Shown here piece by piece: positions 32,368-43,436 of a DNA stretch of 64,000 bases. Source of the stretch: Actinernus sp. WN-2022 (taxonomy: Eukaryota > Cnidaria > Anthozoa > Actiniaria > Actinernidae); assembly GCA_030867875.1 (NCBI GenBank), contig JAOWCC010000936.1:18608095-18672094 (forward strand). The letters run 5' to 3'. The notes under the pieces were generated by a model. That model saw only the letters and a program-made list of their open reading frames with translations. It was not told the origin of the DNA and made no database searches. The position numbers and the translations under genes are program-made. The stretch's first letter is position 1. The number at the start of each line of letters is the position of its first letter.

Positions 32368-32812
32368 TACCCGAGTACAAAACACTTATGGCCTGAAAAT
32401 GATATTTTAGACTGTTCTGAAACCCGTAATCACAATAAAAACAAGTTATTTTGCAATGCGAGCGCGTAGGAATGTTTTGAAAGTGTATTGCGCAATAGTT
32501 TTGATGACGTCAGTTGTCGACATAACATAATTATCACCGCTCAGTCATTTTCGTATATAATTCGCTAATTATTGTTTCTAACGCTTTTATTCTTGAAATT
32601 GCTTTGACACAGCTTTTTTTCAGATTTTCCAGTAGAATGAGTAGGTCAGCTTTACTCGGACAACTTCTTGACGTCATCAAAACTATTGCGCAATACACTT
32701 TCAAAAGAAATTCCAACATGTTTGCATTGCAAAATAAATCGATTTTACTGCGATTTCAGTTTTCATGACAGTCTAGATATTTTGAGATCATAAGTGTTTT
32801 GTACTCGGTCCC
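32368..32812. mobile_element. Fold-back element in the DNAJC14 3' flank
   Basis: Arms of about 160 bp (CCGAGTACAAAACACTTATG, GAAAGTGTATTGCGCAATAG, TTTTGATGACGTCA and complements). It starts about 90 bp after the DNAJC14 stop codon. Confidence 0.85.
32434..32439 (+). terminator. Candidate polyadenylation signal for DNAJC14
   Basis: AATAAA 157 bp after the stop codon, the first such hexamer downstream of it. It lies inside the left arm of a fold-back element (32368-32812); the matching site in the other arm reads AGTAAA when complemented. Use of this signal is inferred. Confidence 0.55.
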
Positions 32813-32858
32813 TGAAAGGGTAGTATCCTTGACAAGCCGTTCATGAAGCTACTTTCTA

Positions 32859-33263
32859 TAGGCGAATCCTTGTTTACGTTTTTTCCTCATTAGCATACAT
32901 CAAACTTCAAGCGACTTACATACAAACAAACAGAGTCCATAAATCGAAAGAGATTGTCACACTTGATAATCACCGAACATTTGAGAGTGATATGATAAAT
33001 ATATTTTGAGGAATGAGCGTTTACAAAGCTCAAAATTTACAATGAATGTATGGCTGTCAGCAACTCTTGTCCCCAGCCCATTTTATAGTTTTGAAAAGTC
33101 AATTTCTCCGTAAATATTTAAGATATCAATCTCAAATTTTCGGTGGTTACTCAGTTTAAAATTCTCTTTCAACTGATATAGTCTGTTTGTTTGTAGCTTG
33201 AAGTTTAATTTATGCTAATGAGGCAAAAATGTAAACAATGACGTCAGCAAGGATTCGCCTATA
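32859..33263. mobile_element. TA-flanked fold-back element, TAGGCGAATCC ends
   Basis: Inverted ends TAGGCGAATCCTTG and complement, with inner arms GCATAnATnAAACTTCAAGC and ACAAACAAACAGA in inverted orientation. TA dinucleotides border it. Confidence 0.82.
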
Positions 33264-33285
33264 TATAGACGTAAGAACTTGCAAA

Positions 33286-33622
33286 CAGTTTGTGATGGAT
33301 GAAAACTATGAAGCTGAAAATGAAACATGGTAAATCACATACAAAACATATACGTAATAGATTACCATGTGTGCGATGTGATCAAGTACCTTTACGTACG
33401 TTGTGATGGGTCGTTGACAGTCGTAAATGATATGTAAAGATAGTACTGTCGGCGACCCATCGCAACGCATTGTAAAGGTATTCGATTGACTCGATCACAT
33501 CACGAACATGGTAAATCGTATAACAATTACGTATACGTATTGTATGCCATTTACCATTTTTCATTTTCGGCCGCATCCCACATGGTTAATAGATTTCACC
33601 CATCACAAACTGGTTGCGATTG
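33286..33622. mobile_element. Nested palindromic element with CAGTTTGTGATGG ends
   Basis: CAGTTTGTGATGG…GAAAATGAAACATGGTAAAT pairs with ATTTACC…TTTTCATTTTCGG…CATCACAAACTG. Inner GTGATCnAnTACCTTTAC arms pair around 33376-33500. Another terminus-like copy lies at 33731-33748. Confidence 0.7.
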
Positions 33623-34863
33623 TTTGCGAGTCGTTACGTTAAAAAAAGCCTTTACGATAGAACCAGTTGACGTGTATTTGTTTGCGACCCGTCGGCGATG
33701 TAATGTAAAGGTCTCTCGTTAACTTGGTCATATCACAAACTGGTTGCGTTGAAGCTATGACAATTTATACCCGAGACCTGGCGCTCTCAATTCCTATGTT
33801 TCGGGAGCCGAGCCCTTAGCAGCGAGTATGAAAGGAATGTTGGCTTGGGTGAGGAGCTGTTTGTGGGGACAGGAATGGGGGGAGTTTTTGTGTCACGACC
33901 CTAAGAACGGTTGCGAAAGAGACTGGAAATACTGACTGTATTATGTCTTTGTCATATTGAATGCATAAAACGTAGTTACCGTTCTTTATTAAGAAGTAAT
34001 AGTTGTTTGCGTATGTAGTAAGTCTATCTGCCAGAAGAGCGAACACGCCTAGTCAGAGATAATTTCGTCGTGGATCTCGTTACGTGGCAGTTTCACATTT
34101 TTTGCTTCAACTTTTGAAGGTCATCAACGTACTACTGTCTGAAGATCTACATTATGTACAGCCGTTATATCAACAGATTTATTTCGAATACATTTTCAAA
34201 TTGGCCATCCAGTAATTATGAATTATTATTTCAATCTGCAAACAAAGCACGCAATTACGTCAGTTGAATAGAACTACCAGAATCCTTTTGAAATTGCTTT
34301 TCTTATTCGGATTTTCAAATTCTTCTGAGAATACCAAGACAATGGTCCAATTAGAAAAACAAAAGAATCAGTGCAAAGGATTCTGGCAGTTGTAGTAATA
34401 GTGAACACCGCCAATATGCACAAGAAGGCAAGACGCATGAGACCGTATTGGGGTAGTAAAAGTAAAACGGCTTCCCGGTTCCCTGCACAATGCAGGTTTT
34501 TAAAGATTTAGGTTAGCGGACTAATAAGTTGTTTACTATATGCTAATATGGCTATGTATCTTTACTCGCCTGAAGGCTCGCCCAAAATACGAGACTCTAA
34601 AATACACAGCCGTACCATCTGGTTAGCTGACTACAGTAATAACCACTATATAACAGTAAGAAACAGTAAGCAACTTGCTGCTCAAATCACGCGTACTCTA
34701 GTTACGTCCCAGTTCAGAATGCTGGCTTCAGTTTTCTGAACATTTGGGTAAAAGTTAGAGCGGTGTAAGATATGCGGCATGACAGTGGCTACACAACACA
34801 ATATTTTAGACTGTCTGCGGTCCACCAGGTGTGATATATTGTTAGCACAGTGATCCTTATTAA

Positions 34864-34952
34864 TATAGTCGAAACTCCACTAACGGCCACCTCCCCACAA
34901 CGGCCACGACATTTTGTCCCCACGGTGGCCGTTGTGTAGAGGTTCGACTGTA
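34864..34952. mobile_element. Short MITE with AGTCGAAnCTC ends
   Basis: AGTCGAAACTCCACTAACGG and CCGTTGTGTAGAGGTTCGACT form imperfect inverted ends around a GGCCAC/GTGGCC pair. Confidence 0.65.
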
Positions 34953-35968
34953 AACCAAAAGCTAATGCAAGGAAGCGATACACGTCCATACTCACTCAGT
35001 AGGTAAATACAATTTATAAAATAGATTCGATCGTATGCGCGCTCGGATTGGCTGAAAGCCGTGTTTCTATTTAACAATTAGACTATGAGCTGGAAGTTTC
35101 TATCGGCTGATAGTTGACGAGGAATGTAGCTACGAATGAACTATCAGCCATAGAAACTGCGCGCGAGTAGTTTATTTGTTGTAGTAGAAACTAGTAGTTC
35201 AATCTTAACTGAAACAAGAAGATTTTTTGACATTTTTACAGCCATTGTTTTGCTTTAGAAAACCGGCTTTCTCGCTACTCATTATCTGTCACAGAATAGA
35301 TAGTGAATAGCTTAGCCAATCAGATTGCAGGATTCGTGATAGAACACTAGTTGGTTTCTAATAAATCTCTATAGAAAGTTGCGCGCCCTCCTGAGCTAGT
35401 TGAGAGAATTTACGTTTTGATTATCAAATAAAGCGAGCGTTTTTTCGTCTTTTGCTTGTTTATTTTAGAAAGGAAATATATATATTTTTCGTGTTTCCAT
35501 AGTTATAGAAACACTTGTGGAAGACTGGAAAAACTCGAAGTAGCAGTGGAAATACCTCGCCCTTTAGGGTCGTGTTGTCACTGCCATTTCTCGCCAAACG
35601 CTATGGAAACACGGTAAATATTTTCTATTCCTTACGGTAAGATTACTGAAACTGGCGCCACTTAGATCTAGACAACGAAAACTAAACACATTGTAAAACA
35701 TTCCAAGTATAAATCCTATCATATCTATGCGATTTGCTTCATTCGAAAGACTAACATCAGAACGAGGCCACCAAATTCGCCTTTTACTGGATCGAAGCTC
35801 GAAATGCTATTGTCTTGTACTCGCCACTGATTGGCTCAAGTATTAAGTCGAAACGCTTTGTTTTCGTTCTGCAATGTGATTGGTTCTCGTTGTCTAAGTG
35901 GTAACGGTTTCAGTAGTCACTGTAATTGAATATATATCCACCAATGTTAGCGATTTGGAGGAATAAAC

Positions 35969-36552
35969 ACCCGGGGGGGGGGGGGGGGGGGGGGGTACTC
36001 CTGTTTGTGACGTATTATGTATGTGCCGCCCAGGTGGGTCAGGGTTTTGAGCTCAGTTTGGGCAGGTATGGTCAGGGTTTTGACCTGATTTGGGCAGATC
36101 AGGGTAAGGATTTGAGTTTAATTTGGGTGCAGTCAGGGTCGGGGTTCAGTATTTTTTAGGCAGTTTATTTTTTTTAGCTATTATGTCAAAAAAGACATTC
36201 TGTTGCCGCATTTTGATCGCCTGCCCACATGCAAGCACTGAGGTTCCCATACATCGTGACGCCGCTAATTCGTACTTCAGTACAAGCTGATTTGTTTACC
36301 CAATGCCACGTCCCGACTTGAAATGTTCCGTATTTTGCATGAAATCCCGGTACGCGGTATACCGGCCAGGATATTCCGACCGTGTTTTGAAAACAATTTA
36401 AAGAAGGGGCAATCAGGGTTTTTTTCCCCAAAAGGGGGCAATCAGGGTTTTGGAGCTCGGATTGGGTCAAACAGGGTCAGGGTTTGAGCCTCTTCGCCTC
36501 ACATACATACCCATTTTTCATGTAAGTACCCCCCCCCCCCCCCCCCCCCCCG
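35969..36552. mobile_element. Element bounded by G and C homopolymers, 8-bp target duplication
   Basis: A run of about 23 G after CACCC at the left and about 22 C at the right, each next to GTACTC/AGTACC. Flanked by GAATAAAC at 35961-35968 and 36553-36560. The interior repeats GGTCAGGGTTTTGA and its variants. It shares end structure with 19585-19945. Confidence 0.82.
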
Positions 36553-36776
36553 GAATAAACTGCCTCGTACCAAGGTACATTTGGTGGGGTTTGGCTTGGG
36601 AAGGAGAATGGGTGCAAGGGAGCACGGGAAGGGCGTCTTCTCTTATTCCTTTGCCAACATGGTCTCGAGTTTGAAATTACGATTATCGTAAATTGGTATT
36701 GGCTGCTGAAATTATAATCGTAATTCTCGTGACCAGTCAAGGATAAAGATAAACATTTGTCACATTGGGCGGTAAG

Positions 36777-36846
36777 CGGGCTTAGTTTAGTGGTGATGAC
36801 CTCTGCACTACACGCAAAGGGGTATGAGTTCGAACCCTAGTAGAGT
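36777..36846 (+). repeat. tRNA-like sequence, probably a SINE head
   Basis: GGGCTTAGTTTAGTGGTGAT (box A-like) and GAGTTCGAACCCT (box B) are at tRNA spacing, but the anticodon arm does not pair well. Confidence 0.5.
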
Positions 36847-38379
36847 CGCTTGAAGAAAAAAAACTCCACGTTCTCTTGGTTACCTGTGAACCATGAGTAC
36901 GATTATGAGCAGTATTCCTTTTGTAGCTCGTCATATATTAAGTTAAAAGGCAAGAACCAGTCGTGTGCCGAACGCATAAGGTGCCAGCGTTCGTTAGGCG
37001 TCTGAAACCGGGCCAATACAATTTACATTGAAGTTATTGCAGAGATTTATATATATATATATATAAAATGTAAGTGTTGTAAGATAGAAATTATTTTTCC
37101 CCAAATAAAGGATTAGTAGTACTTAACGCAAAGCGTTGTTTGATGCTTAAAAGGAGGTTAGGTTAAGTTCTATATAGTTCAATAGAGGAGCTCTGCGTGG
37201 GCACAGAAAATTCACCGTAAGGAAAAAGGGGAAAAGAAAAATGCCCGGACCTCACTGGACCTGATGCGTCACGTGAACCGATATTTGCTGTCCGTGAGCA
37301 TAACGGGAAATTACACAACTAATACTCCAGTTTCGTATTCGAAAATTACCGCTGAATGCAGTGACTACAGACGCATGAACGCAGGGTTAGCCTCATTCTG
37401 AAGTTAAACATTCTTAAATACCAGCGAGAAGGTTCAAAACGCGAAACTACAACAATACGCAGAGTTGTGAATATAGCCGAGCATTTCGTTTTTCTTCCCT
37501 TGACGACTTCATTCACCGTAAAATTTAACTCCCTTCCCTAAAACTAGCTTTTGCTCCATTCTCTCAATCATTTGTTAGGAACATTCCAATCATTTTTTCC
37601 AGAAAGAACTTTTCAATACTATACTGGACCGCACGTGTAGTTTACAGGACTTTAACATGCCTGATTGAGCGACGTGGAAACATACGTTGTATTTTCGGAT
37701 ATGTTGAAGTTTCAACAGGAAACTGATAGCTATTGTATTGGTATACTGTTAGTAGCAGTCAGTATCTTTAATTAACAAATCGCACATTCTTCCATTGTCC
37801 GTACTCGTATTTATCATAGAAATGACGTCGTAAAATGTTCAAAACTCAAGTGGAACAAAAGCGTAATAAACTGTTTTCGAGTCGAAAAAGGCCATTGAAA
37901 GTCGAAACGTAAATACTTCTAATTACCGGCGCCGAGAGAAAGCTTTCTTTGACAAATGGCAGCATACAAGGAAATTTGATTCACCGATTAACTTCTAGTG
38001 ATGAAATACTTGTGAAATCCTCATTTTCTTGTTTTTGGAAGAGAAGTTAACAGCCATTTGGATTCACAAATCTCGCCGTGACTGAAGCACTTTGCAAAGA
38101 GTTACCACTGCTTGTGAGTGACGTCATTTTCATTGTTTGTACTTAAATTGCACACACCGGAGAACCAATCTGAAAGCGAGAAAATTGGATGTTGTAAAAT
38201 ATACCATATATTATGAACAGTGCGATCTCGTGCGCATGAGCACTTCTTTGTAATCAACGTCAAGCATTACAAAGGCATTACTAAATACCAGGTTCTCCCT
38301 TCATGTAGGCAGACAGGAATTACTACGAAATTGTATTGTGTTCTATTGTATTGTGTATTTCGTTCTATTGTATTTTGAT

Positions 38380-39273
38380 TAGCCTGAATTTCAGCCGTCT
38401 CCTCTGGGTTCGTTCCTCCCGAGAGACGTCTGAATCCAATAGCCGATAATGCCATCCAGTGACGTCACTACCAGAAAACCTGGTAGTGATTTTTGATTGG
38501 TTCATATTCTATAATTTTGCAGAATTATCAGAATTATCAGCCGAGAAAGACGGCAGGATTCACTTTGGACTCGTGATTGTTGATCGTGGAGTTTCAGTGG
38601 AGTGATTGTCTTTGGCAAAGACCTTGAATTCGTAAGGAAAACATCTGGAAATGGATTGAAAGTGTCCTGCACAATAACCGGCCGACTAACCTGTAAACGT
38701 ACATTTTATCCCGTCGCGTCCGCAGGGTTGTTGACAATCGATTATTTGTTCACACTCGCAGTGGTAAAGAATGTCGCTACTCCCTTCAAGGAACTGTTCT
38801 TTCCCGTAAAAGAGTCTTCGTATTTCTTAGAAAATTCTCCATTATCCTTCCATGTTTTTCTACTTTTCTGTTGCATCATTTACATACTAGGTAATATCTC
38901 GTAGCTGTGTCGATTTGAACGGCATATCGCGAGACATGTACAAAGATCAACGGAAAGACAAAGATCAACTGTACTTTGCCTCCAAATATAATATAACGAT
39001 TTGTTGCTTCGGAAAGGCTTTCACAGCATAAGAGGCACTTGAGAAGCAAATGGGATGGAGATATATAATATAGGTAAGGCTTTTATTTTGGTCGGCATAA
39101 TCTCAAATAAATATTTCTCACGAACTCTTACTACCGCCGTGACAGTTTTATTATATTTGCATAAATTAAATTGTTAATCCGCCTTGACGTCACTGGACGG
39201 CATTATCGGCTATTGGATACAGACGTCTCTCTCGGGAGGAACGAACCAGAGGAGACGGCTGAAATTCAGGCTA
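38380..39273. mobile_element. TAGCCTG-ended fold-back of 894 bp
   Basis: Nearly perfect arms of about 95 bp: TAGCCTGAATTTCAGCCGTC…TCGGGAGGAACGAACC region and complement. A 100-codon open frame between the arms has no recognisable motif. The ends resemble those at 6616 and 20176. Confidence 0.85.
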
Positions 39274-39522
39274 GAAGGGACCACCAAATACCAGTGTTGA
39301 CCGACTCGTGGCCCATCCCGGGAATGACGTAACCTGCAATTTAAGCCCCGTGTACACGATAAGTATTTTGGGTACGGCCCTCTTAAATTTTAGGTACCTA
39401 TGCCAATTGTTTTCGGTACGGCACCCCTTATTTTTGTCGTGTACATGGAAATGTTCCTGGTACGTGTGCTCGAAAATCTGGGAGAGCTGAGATCCTGTGA
39501 AAAGGTAGCCTCGACCCGCCTG

Positions 39523-40873
39523 TTAGGAGTGCCGTGCTCGAGTTGTTAGGAGTGCCGTGCTCGAGTAGTTAGGAGTGCGGTGCTCAAGTTAGGAGTGCCG
39601 TGCTCAAGAAATTAGGAGTGCCGTGCTCAAGAAGTTAGGAGTGCCGTGCTCAAGTTAGGAGTGCCGTGCTCAAGAAGTTAGGAGTGCCGTGCTCAAGAAG
39701 TTAGGAGTGCCGTGCTCAAGAAGTTAGGAGTGCCGTGCTCAAGTTAGGAGTGCCGTGCTCAAGAAGTTAGGAGTGCCGTGCTCAAGTTAGGAGTGCCGTG
39801 CTCAAGAAGTTAGGAGTGCCGGGCTCAAGTTAGGAGTGCCGTGCTCAAGAAGTTAGGAGTGCCGTGCTCAAGAAGTTAGGAGTGCCGTGCTCAAGAAGTT
39901 AGGAGTGCCGTGCTCAAGAAGTTAGGAGTGCCGTGCTCAAGTTAGGAGTGCCGTGCTCAAGAAGTTAGGAGTGCCGTGCTCAAGAAGTTAGGAGTGCCGT
40001 GCTCAAGAAGTTAGGAGTGCCGTGCTCAAGTTAGGAGTGCCGTGCTCAAGAAGTTAGGAGTGCCGTGCTCAAGTTAGGAGTGCCGTGCTCAAGAAGTTAG
40101 GAGTGCCGGGCTCAAGTTAGGAGTGCCGTGCTCAAGAAGTTAGGAGTGCCGTGCTCAAGAAGTTAGGAGTGCCGTGCTCAAGAAGTTAGGAGTGCCGTGC
40201 TCAAGAAGTTAGGACTGCCGTGCTCAAGAAGTTAGGACTGCCGTGCTCAAGAAGTTAGGAGTGCCGTGCTCAAGAAGTTAGGAGTGCCGTGCTCAAGAAG
40301 TTAGGAGTGCCGTGCTCAAGAAGTTAGGAGTGCCGTGCTCAAGTTAGGAGTGCCGTGCTCAAGAAGTTAGGAGTGCCGTGCTCAAGAAGTTAGGAGTGCC
40401 GTGCTCAAGAAGTTAGGAGTGCCGTGCTCAAGAAGTTAGGAGTGCCGTGCTCAAGAAGTTAGGAGTGCCGTGCTCAAGAAGTTAGGAGTGCCGTGCTCAA
40501 GTTAGGAGTGCCGTGCTCAAGAAGTTAGGAGTGCCGTGCTCAAGAAGTTAGGAGTGCCGTGCTCAAGAAGTTAGGAGTGCCGTGCTCAAGAAGTTAGGAG
40601 TGCCGTGCTCAAGAAGTTAGGAGTGCCGTGCTCAAGAAGTTAGGAGTGCCGTGCTCAAGTTAGGAGTGCCGTGCTCAAGAAGTTAGGAGTGCCGTGCTCA
40701 AGAAGTTAGGAGTGCCGTGCTCAAGAAGTTAGGAGTGCCGTGCTCAAGAAGTTAGGAGTGCCGTGCTCAAGTTAGGAGTGCCGTGCTCAAGAAGTTAGGA
40801 GTGCCGTGCTCAAGAAGTTAGGAGTGCCGTGCCAAGTTAGGAGTGCCGTGCTCAAGTTAGGAGTGCCGTGCCC
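39523..40873. repeat. 1.35-kb minisatellite of 23- and 20-bp units
   Basis: About 61 units of TTAGGAGTGCCGTGCTCAAG, each with or without an extra AAG. The short and long forms are interspersed. The first units at the left edge are the most divergent (CTCGAGTTG, CTCGAGTAG). Not coding: units are not multiples of three and stops recur. Confidence 0.97.
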
Positions 40874-41152
40874 AAAATGCTTGTCGCTTGCGAATTTTGA
40901 AATTACTAAATATTTTTCTATTCCGCCAAAGCTAAGTCAGGGTTACACGTTCGAACACTTGTAGTACAACTGGGCCAACATTGCTTGTTCCAACAATGTT
41001 AGACTGTTTCAGATCAGTAGCACCTCACATTTTGTGTGATGGGTGAAAGTTTTTTTTCGATCAACATGTTCAGTCAAACGTTTAGCTCCGGCTTTGAGAT
41101 CAGTTTTGCCAAGAATATATGTTCAAGTAGCACAAGAAAACGGGGATCAATC

Positions 41153-41271
41153 ACGGTTTCTGGGAAACCTCCACCCCTCCCCCACACTCCACCCTAACCT
41201 TTAATGGTCAATCATCAATAGAACGATGCATACAAGGGAGGGGTGGGTGGGTAGTTTCCCAGAAACCGGGA
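41153..41271. mobile_element. Uninterrupted copy of the TTTCTGGGAAA MITE
   Basis: Ends CGGTTTCTGGGAAAC and GTTTCCCAGAAACCG around CCCTAACCTTTAATGGTCAA. It is the intact relative of the copy split at 12884-13392. Confidence 0.8.
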
Positions 41272-41867
41272 TTGAGCCGAATTGAACCGCGACGACAGGC
41301 GGCTGTTTTCAGTCATGCAGGCTCTAATGTACACCGCGGCAAAACGGTATGCTCCGCTGGCCAAAAGAACGAAGGCTCTGCTATCAAATACAAATTACCG
41401 AGGGTTTCAACTTTTTTAGTAAATAATTTTATAACTTAGTAAACTCACAATGAATTACAAATTAAGAAAACTTCAATCTGTTAAAGTCTTAGGCTTAGCT
41501 TTTAAGTAGTTTTCTTATTTTTTGACAAAACAGTTCACAAATGGATGCTTTTAAGCAGAAATTTTAAAATCACGGGTATGTGCCTGTTGTTTCATTTCAG
41601 TTTTCGCGGGAAACTGGGGGCGCCGACAAGAAATAGCAAATACGCATGCGCGTAACGTTTTGCCGCGGTGTGGCTCTAATGTATCACCGAAACCTAGCTT
41701 TCTCCACTAGGACTGAAACAGCTTATTCAGATTTTGAATATAAATTCATGTAAGCCTGTTACAGATCTTTCACAAGAACTCCGTTATATCTGACAAATTT
41801 AAGTGATATGAATCTGCTAAATAGTAAAGGTGACAGTTTTTAAAGTTACTTCCCCTTTTGTTAAGAG

Positions 41868-42145
41868 GGCCGCGGTAGCTGAGCCAACTAATAACTCCGT
41901 GACACATCGGCCAATGAGGAGTCTCGTTTCAGGTCACGTGGTAATACATGGAACGAACCACAGATCGAGTTGGAATCTTGGTTTTTGTGGAGGGAGGAAA
42001 TACGGAGAACTGGCGGAGAAAAAAACCTCGGAGCAAGGGCAAGATACCAACAAACTCAACTCACATGTAGCGCCGTAAACAGGAATCGAACCCGGGTCAC
42101 AGAGGTGAGAGGCGAAGCGCTTAACCACAGCGCCACACCGGCTCC
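41868..42145 (-). repeat. Second-family tRNA-derived SINE, copy 2
   Basis: Complement starts GGAGCCGGTGTGGCGCTGTG GTTAAGCGC and has GGGTTCGATTCC. The body matches 30832-31043. Confidence 0.82.
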
Positions 42146-42603
42146 ACATATAAAAAATAATAATACATTAATTAATTCATAAATAGAACAAGGTAATACA
42201 AAAGAGATGTTAGGAATAATTCGAGTAATGATGATAATGAATGTTTTGTAATCAGTCAAGGGCACCCAACGAGTACTTTTTGAAATTCGTTTGAAACCAG
42301 TTGTCTGCAGCTTATCTAGCCATTTTAAGGCGCCTACTTCTTTTGACGTATTCTAGAAAGCTATTAGCTGTTCGGATTTTCTAGGTGGAAATCGCGTCAA
42401 CCGAAAATACTATGGCAAAATATTCCCGGCCTACGAATTTGTTAGTAGTCTAGAACAGAAACAAGAATTTTCTAGCCCAAGTAACTTCATGTTGCAAAGT
42501 TTCGTGGAGTTCCGCAACCTCTAGAGTCTTAACAGTTACAGTCGTTCGAATTTGACCTACGAACCTAGTTCGAGACTTGCTAGAGGACGTATCCGATTTT
42601 TGA

Positions 42604-42792
42604 AGAAATTCGAAGCATTTGGTTACGTCGGAGGAAATTCCGCAATCCGCGATACCCGATATCCCAGTTTTTAGTGGCGACCCAGTTGAATACCACGACT
42701 TCATTCGCGTGTTCCAGAACCTGATTGAACGGAAAACAAGCAGTCCAAGCGCAAGGCTCTACTACCTCCTGCAGTACACGAAAGGCGAACCA
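42604..42792 (+). pseudogene. BEL/Pao-type gag-like fragment (DUF1759)
   Basis: An open piece encoding [40 protein letters not shown] and KGEP, the signature of the DUF1759 region of BEL/Pao LTR retrotransposon polyproteins. It is cut off by a small palindrome at 42790-42856. No LTRs or pol domains are seen nearby. Confidence 0.8.
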
Positions 42793-42856
42793 ATCTCGTT
42801 CCCAGAGCCCGCGCGTTTTTCGGCCAGCGGTGACCTACCGCTGGGAACGAGATTGG
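42790..42856. mobile_element. Mini-palindrome ending the gag fragment
   Basis: CCAATCTCGTTCCCAG and CTGGGAACGAGATTGG are inverted repeats 67 bp across, placed exactly where the DUF1759 similarity stops. Confidence 0.65.
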
Positions 42857-43069
42857 CACCGAACAAAAAAGAGATAGACTCGTGCTGCCACAGCCCAAGT
42901 AATAATATATTTGAAAGAGACTTCAACTGGCTTGTGTTGTGTTGGCCCGGGCAGTAGGGTAACCCTACCTGAATCATTTTGCTAGTAAACTCGGGCTATC
43001 TTCGACCCTAGTGCTAGGGTAACCCTATCTCTTTGTAAACGGGCCCTATTCGCTATTATCGACGAGCTC

Positions 43070-43427
43070 CTAAATACAGGAATCGCTCACTTAATTAATT
43101 CATGAAATGACAATATAAACTAACTAAAATCCTACCCTGAACCATAAAAAAACCCTAACCGGTCAGTAAACAAGATCTTACCCACCTAGAGCTAGGGTTC
43201 TGAAGAAAAACTTCTCAAGAAAATGTTGAGGTAAAAAAAAATGAGACATTTACTGGAACTCGAACCCCGCTCCTCCCGACTCATTTGGCAAACGTCGCAA
43301 CCACTACACTAAACAACCATCGTCACTCAAATGCTGTCAAATTTGTACATTTTAAAACTACTGCTAATTTTAGTTAGTTTATATGGTCATTCCATGAATT
43401 AATTAAGTGAGCCATTCCTGTATTTAG
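43070..43427. mobile_element. Fold-back with CTAAATACAGGAATCGCTCA arms
   Basis: CTAAATACAGGAATCGCTCA CTTAATTAATTCATG… pairs with …CATGAATTAATTAAGTGAGC CATTCCTGTATTTAG. A minus-strand tRNA-like sequence (GGGTTCGAGTTCC, TAGTGTAGTGGTTGCGAC when complemented) lies inside at 43253-43325. Confidence 0.78.
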
Positions 43428-43436
43428 CCGCTTTTC

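Noticed and set aside
36777..36846. Functional tRNA gene
   Set aside because: Boxes A and B are present, but the anticodon and acceptor stems do not pair; it is more likely a SINE head. The same applies to 8855-8920 and 43253-43325.
38602..38904. 100-residue ORF between the arms of the 894-bp fold-back
   Set aside because: No motif, no splice context, and no similarity to a known transposase that I can recognise.
39523..40873. Regular array that could be mistaken for a CRISPR
   Set aside because: Units are contiguous 20/23-bp tandem copies without unique spacers, in a eukaryotic genome.
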